A stretch of DNA of 5,978 nt from Suilimivivens sp964458255 (GTDB lineage Bacteria; Bacillota; Clostridia; Lachnospirales; Lachnospiraceae). The notes beneath the pieces were generated by a model that had not been told where the DNA came from, searched no databases, and saw only the letters and a list, made by a program, of their open reading frames with translations. The position numbers and the translations under genes were made by a program. Below, one piece after another: positions 5,141 to 5,978 of the stretch. The stretch is from the NCBI GenBank assembly GCA_964458255.1, contig CAYWHY010000082.1, positions 1 to 5,978 on the forward strand, written 5' to 3'. Every line of letters begins with the position of its first letter. The first letter of the stretch is position 1.

Positions 5141-5908
5141 TTAATCTTCCTTTCCCTTAATTAATTCTTGTGCTAATAACATATATGCTTCGGCACCGGC
5201 AGATTTCGGATCATATATATTAATAGGCATTCCGTAACTGGGAGCTTCGGCTAATCTTATATTTCTCGGAATAAGTGTATTAAATACTCTATGACTTAAA
5301 TGACTCTTTACATCTTCTACTACCTGCATGGAAAGATTTGTCCTAGAATCATACATGGTAAATACCACACCTTCCATATCTAACTCAGGATTTAAACGTT
5401 CCTTTACAAGATTCACTGTATGTATTAACTGACTTAGCCCTTCCAGAGCATAATATTCACATTGAATTGGAACTAAAACGGAATCTGCAGTAGTCATTGC
5501 ATTGATAGTTAACATATTTAAAGAAGGAGGACAATCAATTATAATATAATCATAGCTATCCTTTATCCATTCCACTTCTCTTTTTAAAATAAATTCTTTT
5601 CTGTCAACGCCAATCAATTCTATTTCTGCCGCAGCTAAGTTTACGTTAGAAGGAATAATTGAAATATTTTCTATTACATTTTCAATAATACATTCCTTAA
5701 TTGAACATTCGCTTAAAATCAGTTCGTAAATAGTATTATCTAACTCATTTTTTTCTATACCAAATCCACTGGTTGTGTTTCCCTGTGGATCAGTATCAAT
5801 GATCAAAACCTTTTTCCCTTTTTCTGCTAAACAAGCAGATAAATTAATAGAAGTAGTTGTCTTTCCTACTCCTCCTTTTTGGTTTGCAATTGCTATAGTT
5901 TTTCCCAT
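5141..5908 (-). CDS. parA: chromosome-partitioning ATPase ParA/Soj
   Basis: This 255-residue ParA/MinD-type ATPase dimerises on ATP, binds the nucleoid nonspecifically and is stimulated by ParB to hydrolyse ATP. In Bacillus, Soj also controls DnaA. The deviant Walker A box KGGVGKTT (11-18) has both the signature Lys11 and catalytic Lys16. Walker A' is VLIIDTDPQGN (34-44, Asp40) and Walker B is YIIIDCPP (121-128, Asp125). Arg189 and Arg218 match the DNA-binding arginines known from B. subtilis Soj. There is no N-terminal helix-turn-helix, so this is the short chromosomal (type Ib-like) form rather than a long plasmid ParA. AAGGAA (5920-5915) precedes ATG by 6 nt. It is the first gene of the unit visible here; the upstream gene lies outside the window. 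Confidence 0.96.
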   Translation of the reverse strand: MGKTIAIANQKGGVGKTTTSINLSACLAEKGKKVLIIDTDPQGNTTSGFGIEKNELDNTIYELILSECSIKECIIENVIENISIIPSNVNLAAAEIELIGVDRKEFILKREVEWIKDSYDYIIIDCPPSLNMLTINAMTTADSVLVPIQCEYYALEGLSQLIHTVNLVKERLNPELDMEGVVFTMYDSRTNLSMQVVEDVKSHLSHRVFNTLIPRNIRLAEAPSYGMPINIYDPKSAGAEAYMLLAQELIKGKED

Positions 5909-5960
5909 CTTCTGTTCCTTTCATATGCCAGTCACAAAAACTCTTTTTCATCTCATCATC

Positions 5961-5974
5961 ATTATAAGATTATA
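5961..5974 (-). promoter_or_regulatory. two overlapping -10 boxes upstream of parA (partial promoter)
   Basis: On the minus strand TATAAT occurs at 5974-5969 and again at 5966-5961, 53 to 66 nt before the parA ATG at 5908. With 17-bp spacing both -35 boxes would fall beyond the window end at 5978, so the promoter cannot be confirmed. If real, it gives parA and the genes after it their own start, with a leader of about 45 to 55 nt. Confidence 0.4.
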
Positions 5975-5978
5975 ACAC

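Noticed and set aside
5846..5950. Minus-strand frame starting MKKSFCDW in the parA leader and overlapping parA in another frame
   Set aside because: It has no ribosome binding site and its second half is just the shifted Walker A coding sequence. Treated as chance.
5775..5975. Plus-strand open frame opposite the 5' end of parA
   Set aside because: Its start lies inside parA, it is antisense to the Walker A region, and there is no Shine-Dalgarno sequence.

Overview
The window is AT-rich, and every protein gene runs on the minus strand. The gene set is Soj/ParA, Spo0J/ParB, a DUF4446 membrane protein, an HD-GYP-type protein, a divergent seryl-tRNA synthetase and a DUF3881 protein. Together with strong AGGAG-type ribosome binding sites, this points to a low-GC Gram-positive clostridium, most likely Lachnospiraceae. 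The lineage is my inference from family recognition; no search was run. ParA/ParB of the chromosomal type usually lie close to the replication origin, so this is probably an origin-proximal core region and not an accessory island.

Layout in the direction of transcription, right to left. At the right edge (5921-5978) is the parA leader with two overlapping TATAAT boxes whose -35 elements lie outside the window. Then come parA (5141-5908), parB (4237-5136, 4 nt after parA), the DUF4446 gene (3679-4194, start revised to an internal ATG), the HD-GYP gene (2612-3661), serS (1314-2591) and the DUF3881 gene (433-1311, TTG start). The gaps are 4, 42, 17, 20 and 2 nt and none contains a convincing terminator or promoter, so the six genes look like one transcription unit. 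It would couple origin segregation (ParA ATPase, ParB CTPase clamp), a putative signalling or degenerate HD-GYP protein, and serine charging for translation. I see no T-box leader in front of serS.

The left 432 bases hold no long gene, and this is where the less ordinary structure lies. On the minus strand, positions 51 to 1 read as the first 51 nt of a tRNA-Arg with anticodon CCT, cut by the window edge. It has a C.A mismatch in its anticodon stem. A second, decayed copy of its 5' half lies at 219-257 (33 of 39 positions identical to the first copy), and the similarity stops at the 3' side of the anticodon loop. Between the two is a good sigma-A-type promoter (TTGTAA, 17 bp, TATAAT) whose -35 box sits inside a perfect 7+7 bp palindrome. 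The predicted leader of the tRNA transcript contains a 23-codon open frame with its own Shine-Dalgarno sequence that ends inside the tRNA D-arm.

I found no transposase, integrase, CRISPR array, riboswitch or toxin-antitoxin gene. The most interesting points are the tRNA-Arg and its truncated duplicate, the operator-like promoter, the HD-GYP protein lacking the HDxGK lysine, and the unusual motif 3 of SerRS. I do not see clear evidence of a wholly new system.
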